Positions 10,597 through 21,247 of a stretch of 64,000 nucleotides of DNA are shown piece after piece. A program made the translations under genes and the position numbers. A model generated the notes under the pieces. It was not told where the DNA came from. It saw nothing but the letters and a program-made list of their open reading frames with translations, and ran no database searches. Numbering within the stretch: position 1 is the first letter of the stretch; every line of letters begins with the position of its first letter. This stretch comes from Bedellia somnulentella (Eukaryota; Arthropoda; Insecta; Lepidoptera; Bedelliidae), in NCBI GenBank assembly GCA_963576735.1, contig OY755173.1, positions 7,224,873 to 7,288,872 on the forward strand, in the 5' to 3' direction.

Positions 10597-10893
10597 GAAT
10601 TTGCATAATATTGCTTCCTTAACATTTCTACTCTCTGTATTTCACCTTTTCTTTAAGGCTACATTTGTATGTAGTTTATACATTCATTTTCAACAAATAT
10701 GCGTTATTCAACAATTCCACACTCTATTACGAGACAAAGAATATTAAACTTTATATCGAGTCTTTTGATCTTAGCTAAAACTACTGAGAATCTTATAAGA
10801 TTCTCTGCGAGTAAGTTGCCCGCTAACTTCACTAATAGCTGTGGTTTTTTACAACGTTTTTACAGTGGAATTTGCATAATATTGCTTCCTTAA
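10597..10893. repeat. 26-bp direct repeats around 245 bp with a 20-bp palindrome
   Basis: The same 26 bases (beginning GAATTTGCATAATATTGC) occur at 10597-10622 and 10868-10893. Between them is a perfect 20-bp palindrome at 10786-10805 (GAGAATCTTA then its complement). This could be an insertion with an unusually long target duplication, or a local duplication. No TIRs or tail are evident. Confidence 0.6.
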
Positions 10894-11274
10894 TATGCCA
10901 ACCAGCAGGGTTACTGAAAAAACGGAATTGTCTTTTCTTAACCGTTAGAAAACTCAATGAAGTCAGCAACAGACGATAGTGCGGAGTTCAGTTTGTTTGG
11001 CTAAGCAAATGCGATGGAAAAAATGGGGACTCGTTTCGTGTGTCTGTGTGGGTTTTAATTGATATAAAAGCTTTGATTTAAACTTTTTTCACTTGTGTTT
11101 ATTACGATATTAAAGAAAGTTTTATGAATATGTTCAGTCAGAATTTTCAACTCGTATAAAACGTGTCCAAAAACGTCTGATTGAAGATTGTAAGTTTTCG
11201 TACAGACATAATACAAAAAATATGTCTCGAATAACTTTGTCAAAAGAATCCTTTTTCATCTCTATTTCGAAATG
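10894..11274. other. AT-rich noncoding sequence
   Basis: Only chance frames seen. Confidence 0.4.
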
Positions 11275-11535
11275 TCAGGCATCTCTCCGGGCGTTCTCAA
11301 TAAAAGTTTCTATATGAAATTGCGTCGTCTGTCCTTCGAAATTAACAATAGTCCGGTTGGCTGTCATAGATGTGTCATGTGAGCCCAGGTGCTCTTTTTC
11401 GTGACACCGGAGCACCAGATGCCGACTGGCGTTATTGGCTTCGGGTTTATTTATTCGAAACTCGCGCCCATTTTGGACGACCAACGTCCATTCGCAACCT
11501 GTCACAGTATTTTCCCCTTTATTTTCACTTGACAA
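11275..11535 (-). CDS. unidentified small ORF, protein-like composition
   Basis: An 86-codon minus-strand frame in a locally GC-richer segment. The conceptual product is hydrophilic with balanced composition, with stretches such as EWTLVVQNGREFRINKPEA and LRCHEKEHLGSH. No signal peptide, membrane segment or family is recognised. It could be an exon or a mobile-element relic; a plus-strand frame of similar size overlaps it (11370-11561), which weakens the case. No splice consensus decides the ends. Confidence 0.2.
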   Translation of the reverse strand: MSSENKGENTVTGCEWTLVVQNGREFRINKPEANNASRHLVLRCHEKEHLGSHDTSMTANRTIVNFEGQTTQFHIETFIENARRDA

Positions 11536-11561
11536 GAATATTCGCGGCTGCGTCCCCTTGA

Positions 11562-12004
11562 TATTACATTCCCGTTATACTTTTTATTCCTGATGTGTTT
11601 TATAAATTGTTTCTGCTCGTGTGCAAGATATTGACATAAATTAAATAGTTGACTTATGATTATATATTAGTATATTTTGTAAATACTACGGATTGAATAC
11701 TGAAGGTCTGCTCTTCGTGTCGAATATTATTATTATAATGCGTATCTCTTGTACCCATATTACCATTTATTTTTGTCTCGCTCGCACGCATCGAATATTC
11801 AGATTAAGCATTCAACGTCCAATACAGCGATAGGGTTGTCCTTATCATGATAAGGCACCGTCCAAGCAAAAGGTAGGTACTATGAACTCCAGGTATCACT
11901 GCTATTCTTTTGAGGATATATGGCACGAATGATGGGCATAGGCAAAATAATAACGTTGATAAATTTACTGTAAATATGACACGATTAATTAAAGAAACAT
12001 TGGT
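11562..12004. other. noncoding sequence
   Basis: No supported gene. The 3' part near 11940-12004 is probably the body of the tRNA-derived SINE whose head follows on the minus strand. Confidence 0.35.
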
Positions 12005-12081
12005 GGAGGACCGACACAGAATTTGAACCCGCCGCGCCTCCTACATTATAAGTGGTGTTGTTCCCACTGACTTATTGCGGT
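12005..12081 (-). mobile_element. tRNA-derived SINE head (minus strand)
   Basis: On the minus strand TAAGTCAGTGGGAAC matches the Pol III A box and GGGTTCAAATTC the B box, at tRNA spacing. It is followed by GTCGGTCCTCCACC, similar to the GGGCCTACACC that follows the SINE-B head at 55661. It may be a SINE-B relative with a different body. Confidence 0.5.
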
Positions 12082-12093
12082 TATTTAATCCTT

Positions 12094-12341
12094 ACATACA
12101 TACATGCATATACTCACAGCTATTAACTGGAAGGGGTAGCCAGAGCTAAGGAATTAGAAATTAGTCAGCCACTTTGGGAAAGTTGTGTAGAGAAAAGATG
12201 GTAAAATTAAGGTTGTTGGTGATGGGTCTCCAACCGCATCGCCCAAAAATCCCTTAAAAGCCCCCAATACCGTTAGTCGCCTCTTATGTACGCCTACCGG
12301 AAGAAATGGGGTAGTGCTATTCTAAGCCGGCACTACACGGC
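12094..12341 (-). mobile_element. SINE-A copy, full length
   Basis: Minus-strand head GTGTAGTGCCGGCTTAGAAT through GGTTGGAGACCCATCACC to GCTGTGAGTATATG and a TATG tail. Confidence 0.85.
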
Positions 12342-12786
12342 AATAATTTCATCCATTTTTGGTGTTATTTTTTTTGTATTGTTTATGATTGAATATTTCA
12401 TTGAAAAATATACTTATACCACTTATTACTGGTATTTTGCTTAGATCTGTGTGATATATTTGATATATCCGTACATATATTTATTTATTTAGTGAAAACA
12501 ATTTAATGCCATATTTAAAGGAAAAACACATGTTACTTTATTTTAAGAAGAACTTTTTAATAAGCTAATTAATTTATGGTAATAGCTTGAATTATGTGTA
12601 TCAAATAAATATATTCACATTACTAAAAGGTAGTGGTCAATATACTTAGTGTATCAAAGTAGGCCAAAATTTCATTTTGGGGAGAGCAGAGAGCCGATTT
12701 AATAATACTTAGAAGAATAAATAAATAAAAGTATAAAACAGATCATAGATATTTCAAAATATTATTCATGAATTCAACTCAAAACA
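12342..12786. other. AT-rich noncoding sequence
   Basis: Nothing recognised. Confidence 0.4.
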
Positions 12787-13030
12787 AACGTTCAATATAT
12801 CCCCGGATATCTCCGGAGGGGTAGGTATAGGTATTAATACTTCTAACGTTGTCACCTGTTGTTCAGAGGACCCACGTTTTGCTTGGACTTGCTATGACTA
12901 CTTAGTCATGTGGGTTTTCTCACAAGGTAGACCTCACCGTTAACAACCAAGATAAATTAACCACATACATGACTATACAAAAGACACATACTCGTAGATA
13001 GCGCAAGCGCACGTTCTAGCCACCGAGCAA
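12787..13030 (-). mobile_element. SINE-B copy, partly deleted
   Basis: Shares with the 50006-50380 copy the blocks ATATCCCCGG, AATACTTCTAAC, CCCACGTTTTGCTTGGAC, ATGTGGGTTTTCTCAC and AACCAAGATAAATTAACCAC. Ends near a degraded tRNA head (GTTCTAGCCACCGAGC). An internal block around the ACACTGTC words is missing. Confidence 0.7.
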
Positions 13031-13110
13031 TTTTGGTTTGTTTATGAATCATAATAATTTAATACAATGTTACATTTTATTGAATGAATATATAGATTTT
13101 ATTTTTTATT

Positions 13111-13149
13111 GAGTGAATGCAGTAGAAATGAGGTCCCTCAGAAAAGTTT
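13111..13149 (+). mobile_element. RTE-like LINE, left fragment before nested insertion
   Basis: GAGTGAATGCAGTAG and AGGTCCCTCAGAAAA match the intact LINE near 20816-20842. The LINE is 5'-truncated here and interrupted after AAAAGTTT (13142-13149). Confidence 0.8.
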
Positions 13150-13170
13150 CATGATTCCACAAATAACATC

Positions 13171-13646
13171 TTGAATTATATTTACACTTCCCTGGTGCAA
13201 TCTGTGTTGGTGTATTGCATAACAGTTTGGGGTGGTTGTACCAAAACGTATCTAATAGACTTGGAGAGAGCGCAGAGATCTTTAATTAAAATAATGTATT
13301 TTAAAACTAGTATGTTCTCTACCACATCTCTTTATAAGGAATGCGAACTTCTCTCAATAAGGCAATTATATATCTTAACTTGTTGCCTAAAAAGCATAAA
13401 TCAATAGATTATAATGAATCAAACAATTCTCGTAGAAGGAAAGATATTGTTGTAACTATCCCTAGAACGAAAACCAGCTTTGCACAAAGGCAATATTACG
13501 TAAGATCATCAATGCTATACAATAGGATTAATAGAGAGCTAAACATTTATGATAAACTATATTATGAATCCAAAGTGACTATAACTAAATGGCTTAAACT
13601 AAAAACTTATAATGAAACAGAGGCTATACTAGAAATAATAACTTAA
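13171..13646 (+). pseudogene. non-LTR RT C-terminal remnant with one frameshift
   Basis: The first frame (13171-13407) carries YTSLVQSVLVYCITVWGG and LERAQRSLIKIMY, typical of the region after the RT palm in CR1/Jockey-group LINEs. A second frame (13341-13646) continues the pattern with SFAQRQYYVRSSMLYNRIN and KLYYESKVTITKWL, the usual end of such proteins. One indel near 13390 separates them. The palm motif and endonuclease are absent, so only the tail of the protein survives. Confidence 0.65.
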
Positions 13647-13672
13647 ATATGAATACTTTATGAATATATAAC

Positions 13673-13795
13673 ACACGCACGCGCACACACACACACACAC
13701 ACACGCCCACACACACGCACATACACGCCCACACACACGCACATACACATGAACACACATGCATACACTCAAACACACATATACACACACACACT
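13673..13795 (+). repeat. CA-rich microsatellite
   Basis: Imperfect (CA)n with interspersed CG, CACGCC and CATA units, lying in the 3' untranslated part of the nested LINE. Confidence 0.9.
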
Positions 13796-14090
13796 TACAA
13801 TCGTTTGTTACCTACCTTTATATAATATAATAATAGTGGCTTTCTGTATTAACTAACCTAGGCATAAGGAAGATAAAATAATTTAATTTAATTTTAGTTT
13901 TGATTGTGATTTTGATTTTAATTTAAGTTATGTAATGATTTTTCATTTTAATTATTTTCTTTCTTTCATGTATTCTATTGACGAGCGGGGTTTTCTAACA
14001 CAGGCTTTAAGCTTAAAAGAAGACCCCAACCAATTGTTTACAAACACTTGTTTTTATCAAATAAAGAAATTTTGAATTTTTTTGAATTTT

Positions 14091-14496
14091 AAAAGTTTGT
14101 AATGTAAGGTTATGTGATCGTGTGAGGCACGATGTGATTTGTGAAAGGTGTGGTGTAAAAGATGATATTGTAAGTAAGATAGAAAAAGGAATGTTGAGAT
14201 GGTTTGGGCACATAAAGAGGATGGATGATAGGAAATTGGTAAAAGGTATCTATAGAGCTAATGTGGAAGGTAATGTTAGTAGAGGACGGCCACGAAAGAC
14301 ACACTTGGACCAAATTGAAAGTGTGCTCAAAAAGGCAGGCGTCCGAAGTATGAAGAATAAAAGAGCATGTATGAAAAGATTGATGGATGTAGACGAAGCA
14401 AGAGAGGTTTGCCAGGATCGTACGAAGTGGTGATCGATAGTCTCTGCCTACCCCAATGGGAATTAACGGCGTAAGTATATGTATGTATGTATGTAT
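14091..14496 (+). mobile_element. RTE-like LINE, right fragment with (TATG)n tail
   Basis: Resumes the LINE directly after the nested insertion and runs to ACCCCAATGGGAATTAACGG and a TATG tail. The open stretch 14122-14433 matches the C-terminus of the 20258 copy (GMLRWFGHIKRMDDRKLVKG, SRGRPRKTHLDQIE). A TGA at 14431-14433 ends it before the usual terminal residues. Confidence 0.85.
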
Positions 14497-15150
14497 ATTT
14501 TATTACAACTTTCTCGGAAATCCAGAAACAAACACAACCACATTTCTAACATTAAAAAGAAGAAATTGTAATCCTTATAAATAAACAGTGGTTGTTTCAA
14601 AACAATTTAAAATAACAATTTCAATAGCAGACACTCGTAAAATTGTATGTTGCATACAAATTGCAGCTCCGCTGAAACTCTAGAATCGGGAATCTGCCGT
14701 TGAGTGGGGTAAATTGAACACATAGTTGCATCCGCAGGTTGCTAGATCATTAAAATAGAGGGATTACTTTTATGACCCACTTTGTCCGGTCCCCATAATA
14801 TTTGAGGATAACTTCGAATTTTATCGTTTTAATAAAGGGGATTCAATTTTAGTTGATCTGTCATCCGTGAGTCGTAAATCATAAAATCTGTTTGTTTGCT
14901 ACTTTGCTGAAGCAAGATATGTCTGCGTTCACTTTTGGCGAGTCAGTCGGTAAAGTTCCGATTCGTGAACAAAAGATTGCGAGCTTTAGTTGCCCATGAG
15001 TTTATATAGTTTTAAAACATGTTCATGAACTCATAAGTATAATAAATGTCCTTCTTGTTTATTACATTAAACATATAATATTTATTTTATTCCAAAACAT
15101 TGTGCATCCACATAACTGTATTGTATAACAGAAGCAAATATACAGAAAAA
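14497..15150. other. noncoding sequence
   Basis: Nothing recognised. Confidence 0.4.
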
Positions 15151-15399
15151 ATACATACATACATATACTCACGGCTATAAATCCCTAAAAGGGGTAGCCA
15201 GAGCTAAGGAATTAGAAATACCTTAGCCCTTTTTGGAAAGTTGAGTGGGGTCAAGATGGTGAAATAAAGGCTGTTGGTGATGGGTCTCCAACCTCATCGC
15301 CCGAAAATCCCTTAAAAACCCCAATACCGTTAGTTGCCTCTTACGCACACCCACTAGAAGAAATGGAGTAGTGCTCTTCTAAGCCGACATTACACAGCT
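15151..15399 (-). mobile_element. SINE-A copy, full length
   Basis: Minus strand runs from GCTGTGTAATGTCGGCTTAG to GCCGTGAGTATATG and a TATG tail. The tail hairpin CCCC/GGG is intact. Confidence 0.85.
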
Positions 15400-18300
15400 G
15401 TACGATAAACTACTATACTATATACATATACAAAAAATACTATACTAAGATATTTGTTTTGCAAAAACTGTTACATTGTTAGAAAAGTCTCCAAAATAAT
15501 TAAATAATGTTCACTTACCCATAAAGTTTCCACATAGCTTTTACTTAGCATTGTTAGTGAAGTTGGAATAAATAAAGCTGTAAGAAAACGTTATTCATGT
15601 CTGTAACTTGGTCTCTTACTCAGGTAAGTATGACAAAAACATATTGAAGCCCACTTAACATCTATCAAAGTCAACTTACCTCCCTAAGAAGTATATCTTA
15701 GCCGGCACAAGAACTTCCAAAAGTTAGCATTCGTACAATCAGAAAGTGGGTTAATGAGATTCTCTCAAGAAAAACATCTCGTTAAAGCATACATTATTCA
15801 GACTTCGCAAAGTTATTCCGCGTTCACGCGTTCATTAGGCATGGGAAAGAATAAACTGGCTTTATTCTACGCCAACTACCATCCTATTTATCACTAGACA
15901 AACTATTCTCAAGAATTTGGAGGGCCTCATCCGGAACACGTCTTGTTATTTAAATTTATCACTCAACTTTAATACTCTAAATTCATTGTAACAAGTAATA
16001 CTTCACAGGGATATTAATTATATAGCGCCGGCATCCACCGTGTAACTCTTATTACGTTATGTCAGTTGCAAATTGAAAAATTCCCGGAGCGTAGTCCCAT
16101 CCCATCTCTTCCAAAGTATTTTGGCAAAATTATTCTCATTCATTAAGTCGACAAGTCGGAGGGCGAACGCGCGAGATTGTCTCGAGCCTCCACTTAACCG
16201 GAGAGATGCTCTACCTTCGGCCTCTCAACTTGCTTTACTAATGCCTGTAATTAATAGTGGTGAGCCTAATAACACCCAAAATGCGCAATCCTCTGAACCA
16301 ATCAATGCGATGTGCTTCGTCAAATATTAATTACCAACAAGCAATAAGATTTCCTAATTAATAACTTTGATCGATCGATCTTGTCCTTTTAGTTGTAATC
16401 AGTAAGGTTTTAGGTCAGGAGATATACATCGTATCAACAGCCTTAGAGGAGGACCCATTGGCGCTCTGTATCTCGTGTGTCCATCCATTAATTAAAACTT
16501 ATTTTGTCACGTTTAATATAATTTGTTAACGCCACAGTAAATAACGTGCCTGTCGTCTTTTTGAAATATTAGGTTTTATGTATTTTGTCTACTTGTTTTG
16601 TTTCCTAAATAAAATGGCAGTTTGCAAATGCTTGGAAAACAAAATCAAAGATATATTTGATTCACGTTTCAACGTATTCTATTTACATCTTTTAGTTTCC
16701 CTGAAGATAGGAAATCTCTCAAAGGCTAACGTTTAGCACGAGACAAAGAGTGATTTAGGTCTGCAACGGCAAAGCCTTACCGGACCACTATTTACTTTTC
16801 AGAAAGGACTGCACAGTCGAGAAACGATCTGATAAAAACCCTTCTGTATCAGACAAACGCCTCCTAAGACGTTATTTGAATTTATTCAAGCGTCATCAGC
16901 AAAATTTAAGTAGAATTTCAGATATTAGAATCGTCTTCATCGTGAAATGCTAACGTTTCTCCCTAGTTAGAACGGGAGGGACGTCTTGTGAGTGTCCTCA
17001 GCCATAATCTTGAGTGTTTGGTACGTGCCATCACAGCTGCCGCTATTCGACGATAATTCCTTCATATAATTCCCCATGCTTAAGTCGACGGTAATGAAGT
17101 TTATTCGTCGGTACTTCATTGTGAGCCGTTCGCTGGTGAGAAGCGCCGTGTAGAATGTAATCAGTTGCGAACTAATACGACGCCAGCCACGACTCAGCAG
17201 GCTCGAGTATGGGGACGCCTCGTTTGTGACGCAGTTAGTTCTTTTCATTGCTCTTTATATTACAGCGAACGCAGCTATGTCTATCTTACGTGATCCTCAG
17301 ATAGTGCTAGGGAAATTCCATTTGAGTTACTTTAGCGTTTTAGCTCCCGTTTGCAGACAGATACTTGTTGAAAATATTTTTATTTCCATATAAACTTTGG
17401 CTTCTGTATAAGTTTCATCACTTGTACTGAAGATACACTATCAAAGAAAATGCAAAACATATCCGTTTCAGTCCCTGAAGCCTGATATCGCATGCAGCAG
17501 ACCAAAGTACACGCAATATTTCCAACAAAGTACTCTGAACTCTAAATTTAGGTTTCAAAGTCGAATTTATTACAGCTACCTGCATCGTGATTAATGCGTT
17601 TTGGCGAGTGCTATATTTTTGATAAAAGACTTTGACTTACCAAGCAAGCCGATATTTGACTTTGCTTTTTAGGGATGTCCATCTAATAATATTTATAATA
17701 TGCTACATATGTTACGGTTTTAGCGTTCGAGTATTTTATAAATGTAAAGAAAAAAAAAGCTATAGAAACAACATCTTTTGATGAAAGGTAATTCAATAGT
17801 ATTTAAGAAATATTCTCTACAACATTCTAAAAGTACTTTTACGCAGTTGTTATACATCACCAGGTACCTTAGTTGTTCTATAAACAAAAAAATAGTCATT
17901 TTGTTGACATGTAAAAAAAATATACATAAACATTTTGAGAACATTTTAATTTATTTCTTTTTGTATAAAACATTTATTTAAATATTGAAGCTTGAACTGT
18001 ATGATATTTTAACAGTTCGCTATTTTGTTAACGATACATTTATATTTTCTGCTACATCATGCTTCTGAATAAATCTCAGAGACAATATCTAGAGAAATTG
18101 TCCATGAAGCCATAATGCACTGGTCAATTTCAATATCTTGCGAACTAGCCACAACAGATGTTCGCAGGACACTCATAAATATGATTTGAAAATCGTTTTA
18201 TGTATAAGCCATAAACTTTTATCTTCGATGGCTACGCTGAGCTCTAGTTCTAAACGATTTCAGTTAGTTTTCTCGACAAAGGCTGTAGACGTTTTAATAT

Positions 18301-20086
18301 CAGACCACTTGTCTCCGAACCTCAAATTCTGCTAAATATTTGATTATGATCTATTATTCTTGGCTCTGGAGTTTCCCTGAGAAAATTGAATGAAAACGGA
18401 TAGAATGAAACTATTTTAGAAGCTACGGGTGATACAGTTGTTCAATTATTATTTTCAGGGCATTCCATAACTTACCCTATCATGCGACATTGTTAGGCTG
18501 TGTTGTACAATAACCAAGTAACTATATTTACCTTGAGACCCTCGAAGGATTCACGTAATCGTTATCATAGATTAATATATATTATCTGCTGCATTCCATA
18601 CATCCCACCTCTCTAAAAGTTTATTGGATATATATTAAGATAAATACTGAAAACAGAAACTTCTAGTTAAGAATTGTAGTTCAATTCTGCGCTGTGCTCG
18701 TGTATACATTTTACTTAAGCAAAACTGTAGAGAAACACGATACCTTCTCTGGTCAAATAATACCAAACTAATGGCTAACTATTGCTTAATGTATTTTACC
18801 GAGATAGAATATTATAAGAGCTACATTCGACTGCAAGAGGCTCTATGGTTAAGTGTTTACTGTATTTTGGTCGAGTCTCTGGCATCTTATTGAATTCTGT
18901 TATTAACTGAGAATGTTTTGGAAATGAACAGCTTATTAGTTTACTGTCTGTCGTGATATAAATTGTTTTGTGTATTAAATATTTGTTTCGTTATTAGCTA
19001 TTGACTGAATCTTAAGATTCTGTATAGATTATAAACTTAAGAATTTACATACACATGTCTACAAAAAAACTGAATCATTCTCTTTATCTTTTCAATTCTG
19101 GTACTAAATATTCGGTTAAAGTGAAAAATAAACAAAAATTTTAACCAGCTAACATGTTCACGCTTAGCAACTTTGTAGGGTTTTTATAACAAAAATGTAA
19201 AATGTGACCCTATGAATAAGGTTACATTATATTCTACCAGGTTGTATACCAGGAACCGTAATAAGTTAAAACGTTTCACGCAAGACGTATATGACGTTTT
19301 GAGCTAAAATTAGCAAATTAATAAAGTTTGGTGTATAGGTATAGGTTTTTAGTCGTTTGTTGTTAAATCGGCAACAGAGACGCTAGAATTATCCAAAAAG
19401 AGATACTAAGTTATTAACTCTACGTTTCATTTCATAAGGAGTAAGCGGTAATTAAAGTCACCTCAGGTATTTGAAAACTTTCACTACTCATACAAACCTG
19501 GGGCAGGCTACTAGTATGTTATAAATAGTTTTATTAACAGTATGGAATGAGATGAGTATATCCTATGTTGTTTCAACCATTTGGTAATATTGAGATATTT
19601 AAAAACCAGAAAAAATAATTAAATAAGAATTTCAGCACTGACATTTCCATAAAGCTATATTAGTGTTGATACATAACACTGATATAGTTTTCGAATACAG
19701 CGTAATGTAAAGAATTTTAAATTTATAGTCAGTTGCAACTCATTCGTAATTTACAACACATTAATTTATAGCTATGTCCGTTAGCGGCCACCGATTAATT
19801 ACATTACAAAGTAGATTATGCGTAAGTACATCGAAATGTTCGAATGCATTATCTCACTGTGATACATTATTTCCTACACAGTTTAATTAAAATTTCGCCG
19901 AGTTTTTTCATAAACTAGGCGATGTCTGCCAACTTGATCTATATGTTTTTAACTTCCAAATCCAATTTTCTTTTAAAAGCTAACTGACAGTGACTGAATA
20001 GTGTCCAAGCTAGGAGTTATTTAACTAAATTACCTTCCAGGGTATGTCTTTTTATTAGAAAATAGGTCAGTGATGAATGTAATTGT
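15400..20086. other. long noncoding stretch
   Basis: No supported gene, RNA or repeat copy in 4.7 kb. Segments near 16030-16350 and 16950-17290 are less AT-rich and contain reading frames of 85-93 codons (16073-16330 plus, 16967-17248 minus) without recognisable domains. They could be conserved noncoding or regulatory segments. Confidence 0.4.
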
Positions 20087-20150
20087 GACCTAGTGGGTAA
20101 CTGTAAATTGACGTTAGGTAAGATGATTGCCGGTTCACAAAGCTGTTTTT
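20087..20150 (+). mobile_element. possible degenerate tRNA-derived SINE head
   Basis: TGACCTAGTGGGTAAC resembles an A box and GCCGGTTCACAAAGC a B box about 40 bp later. No body identified. Confidence 0.25.
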
Positions 20151-20257
20151 TATAATGAACATGAGTTGTTTTTATGGAGAATTTAATTTTAAGTCAATAT
20201 GTGTGTGTGAGCTACATCTACACATATATAATTAATTTAAATATATTTTATATAATA

Positions 20258-21214
20258 CTTAGGGGTGTCCGACAGGGATGTGTAGCTTCTCCGTGGCTCT
20301 TAAATTTATTCATGGACGACTGTTTGACAGAGTTGCGTGACAGTGATTATGGACTAAGAATGAGTAGATTCATCATTAAATGCTTCTTGTATGCTGACGA
20401 TCAAGTGCTACTTGCATCGTCGGCAGAAGAGTTGCAAGAGATGATGAATATTGCATGTGAGTCTTTTGTAAGAAAGGGAATGAGGGTGAATGTGGATAAG
20501 ACCAAAACGATGGTTTTTGAGAGACAGGAAGATTTGTCAGAATGCGTGATTGCGATTGATGGTAAGGATGTGGAACAGTTGAAGGGGTTTGTATATCTGG
20601 GAAGATTGTTTACAAGGGATGGAAAATGTGATGAAGATATTGAAAGAAGAGTGAAAAAGGGTAATGCGGTAAATGGAGCAATGAATAGCCTAATGACCTG
20701 TCAATCGGTGTCTGAAAAGGCCCGACTAGCTGTGCATGATGCTGTTCTTGTTCCTACGCTTATGTATGGAAGCGAATGTTGGGTGTGGCAGAAGAAGCAT
20801 GAGAGCAGAGTGAATGCAGTAGAGATGAGGTCCCTCAGAAAAAATTGTAATGTTAGATTATGTGACCGAGTGAGAAATAGTGTTATTCGTGAAAAGTGTG
20901 GTGTGAAAGATGATATTGTAAGAAAGATAGAAAAAGGAATGTTGAGATGGTTTGGACACATAGAGAGGATGGATGATAGAAAATTGGTAAAAGGGATCTA
21001 TAGAGCTAGTGTGGATGGTAATGTTAGTAGAGGACGACCACGGAGAACACACTTGGACCAAATTGAGAGTGTGCTCAAAAAGGCTGGCGTCCGAAGTATG
21101 AAGAATAAAAGAGCATGTATTAAGAGATTGATGGATGTAAACGAAGCTAGAGAGGTTCGTCAGGATCGTAGGAAGTGGCGATCAATAGTCTCTGCCTACC
21201 CCTATGGGAACTAA
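20258..21214 (+). CDS. non-LTR reverse transcriptase C-terminal part (truncated LINE ORF2)
   Basis: The frame is open upstream to 20174, but LINE homology begins about 20258, so the upstream 28 codons are flank and there is no native start. Visible parts: RT motif RGVRQGCVASPWLLNLFMDD, catalytic FLYADDQVLL (YADD at 20390-20401), MRVNVDKTKTMVF, FVYLGRLFTRDGK, then the post-RT region with VPTLMYGSECWVWQKK, GMLRWFGHIERMDDRKLVKG and RGRPRRTHLDQIE. It ends VSAYPYGN at TAA. The endonuclease and RT fingers are missing, so it cannot retrotranspose alone, but no internal stop or frameshift is present, suggesting a young copy. Alternative clade assignments within the non-LTR group remain possible. Confidence 0.8.
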   Translation, partial: LRGVRQGCVASPWLLNLFMDDCLTELRDSDYGLRMSRFIIKCFLYADDQVLLASSAEELQEMMNIACESFVRKGMRVNVDKTKTMVFERQEDLSECVIAIDGKDVEQLKGFVYLGRLFTRDGKCDEDIERRVKKGNAVNGAMNSLMTCQSVSEKARLAVHDAVLVPTLMYGSECWVWQKKHESRVNAVEMRSLRKNCNVRLCDRVRNSVIREKCGVKDDIVRKIEKGMLRWFGHIERMDDRKLVKGIYRASVDGNVSRGRPRRTHLDQIESVLKKAGVRSMKNKRACIKRLMDVNEAREVRQDRRKWRSIVSAYPYGN

Positions 21215-21247
21215 TGGCGTGAGTATATGTATGTATGTATGTATTAA
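20258..21247 (+). mobile_element. RTE-like LINE, 5'-truncated, longest copy
   Basis: Starts inside the RT domain at RGVRQGCVASP and ends with (TATG)n. The 3' untranslated region is essentially absent: the stop codon at 21212-21214 lies within the conserved tail hairpin. Other pieces of the family are at 13111-14496, 24146-24265, 29972-30014, 36549-36826, 47381-47470 and 56209-56262. The very short 3' end with a microsatellite tail suggests an RTE-type LINE. Confidence 0.85.

Larger units (their letters stand above)
13150..14090 (+). mobile_element. CR1/Jockey-like LINE 3' fragment nested in the RTE-like LINE
   Basis: Inserted between two copies of AAAAGTTT (13142-13149, 14091-14098), an 8-bp target duplication. 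It carries an RT C-terminal coding remnant, a CA-rich 3' untranslated region and ends ATAAAGAAATTTTGAA plus short TTTGAATTT repeats, the style of CR1/Jockey-group tails. 5'-truncated. Confidence 0.75.

Noticed and set aside
10740..10790. Minus-strand TTAGCTAAGATCAAAAG resembles the 5' region of U2 snRNA
   Set aside because: Only about 12 consecutive bases match; the branch-recognition region and stem-loops that define U2 are not there, so chance is likely.
16073..17248. Frames at 16073-16330 and 16967-17248 as exons
   Set aside because: Nothing recognisable in the products and no matching splice partners.
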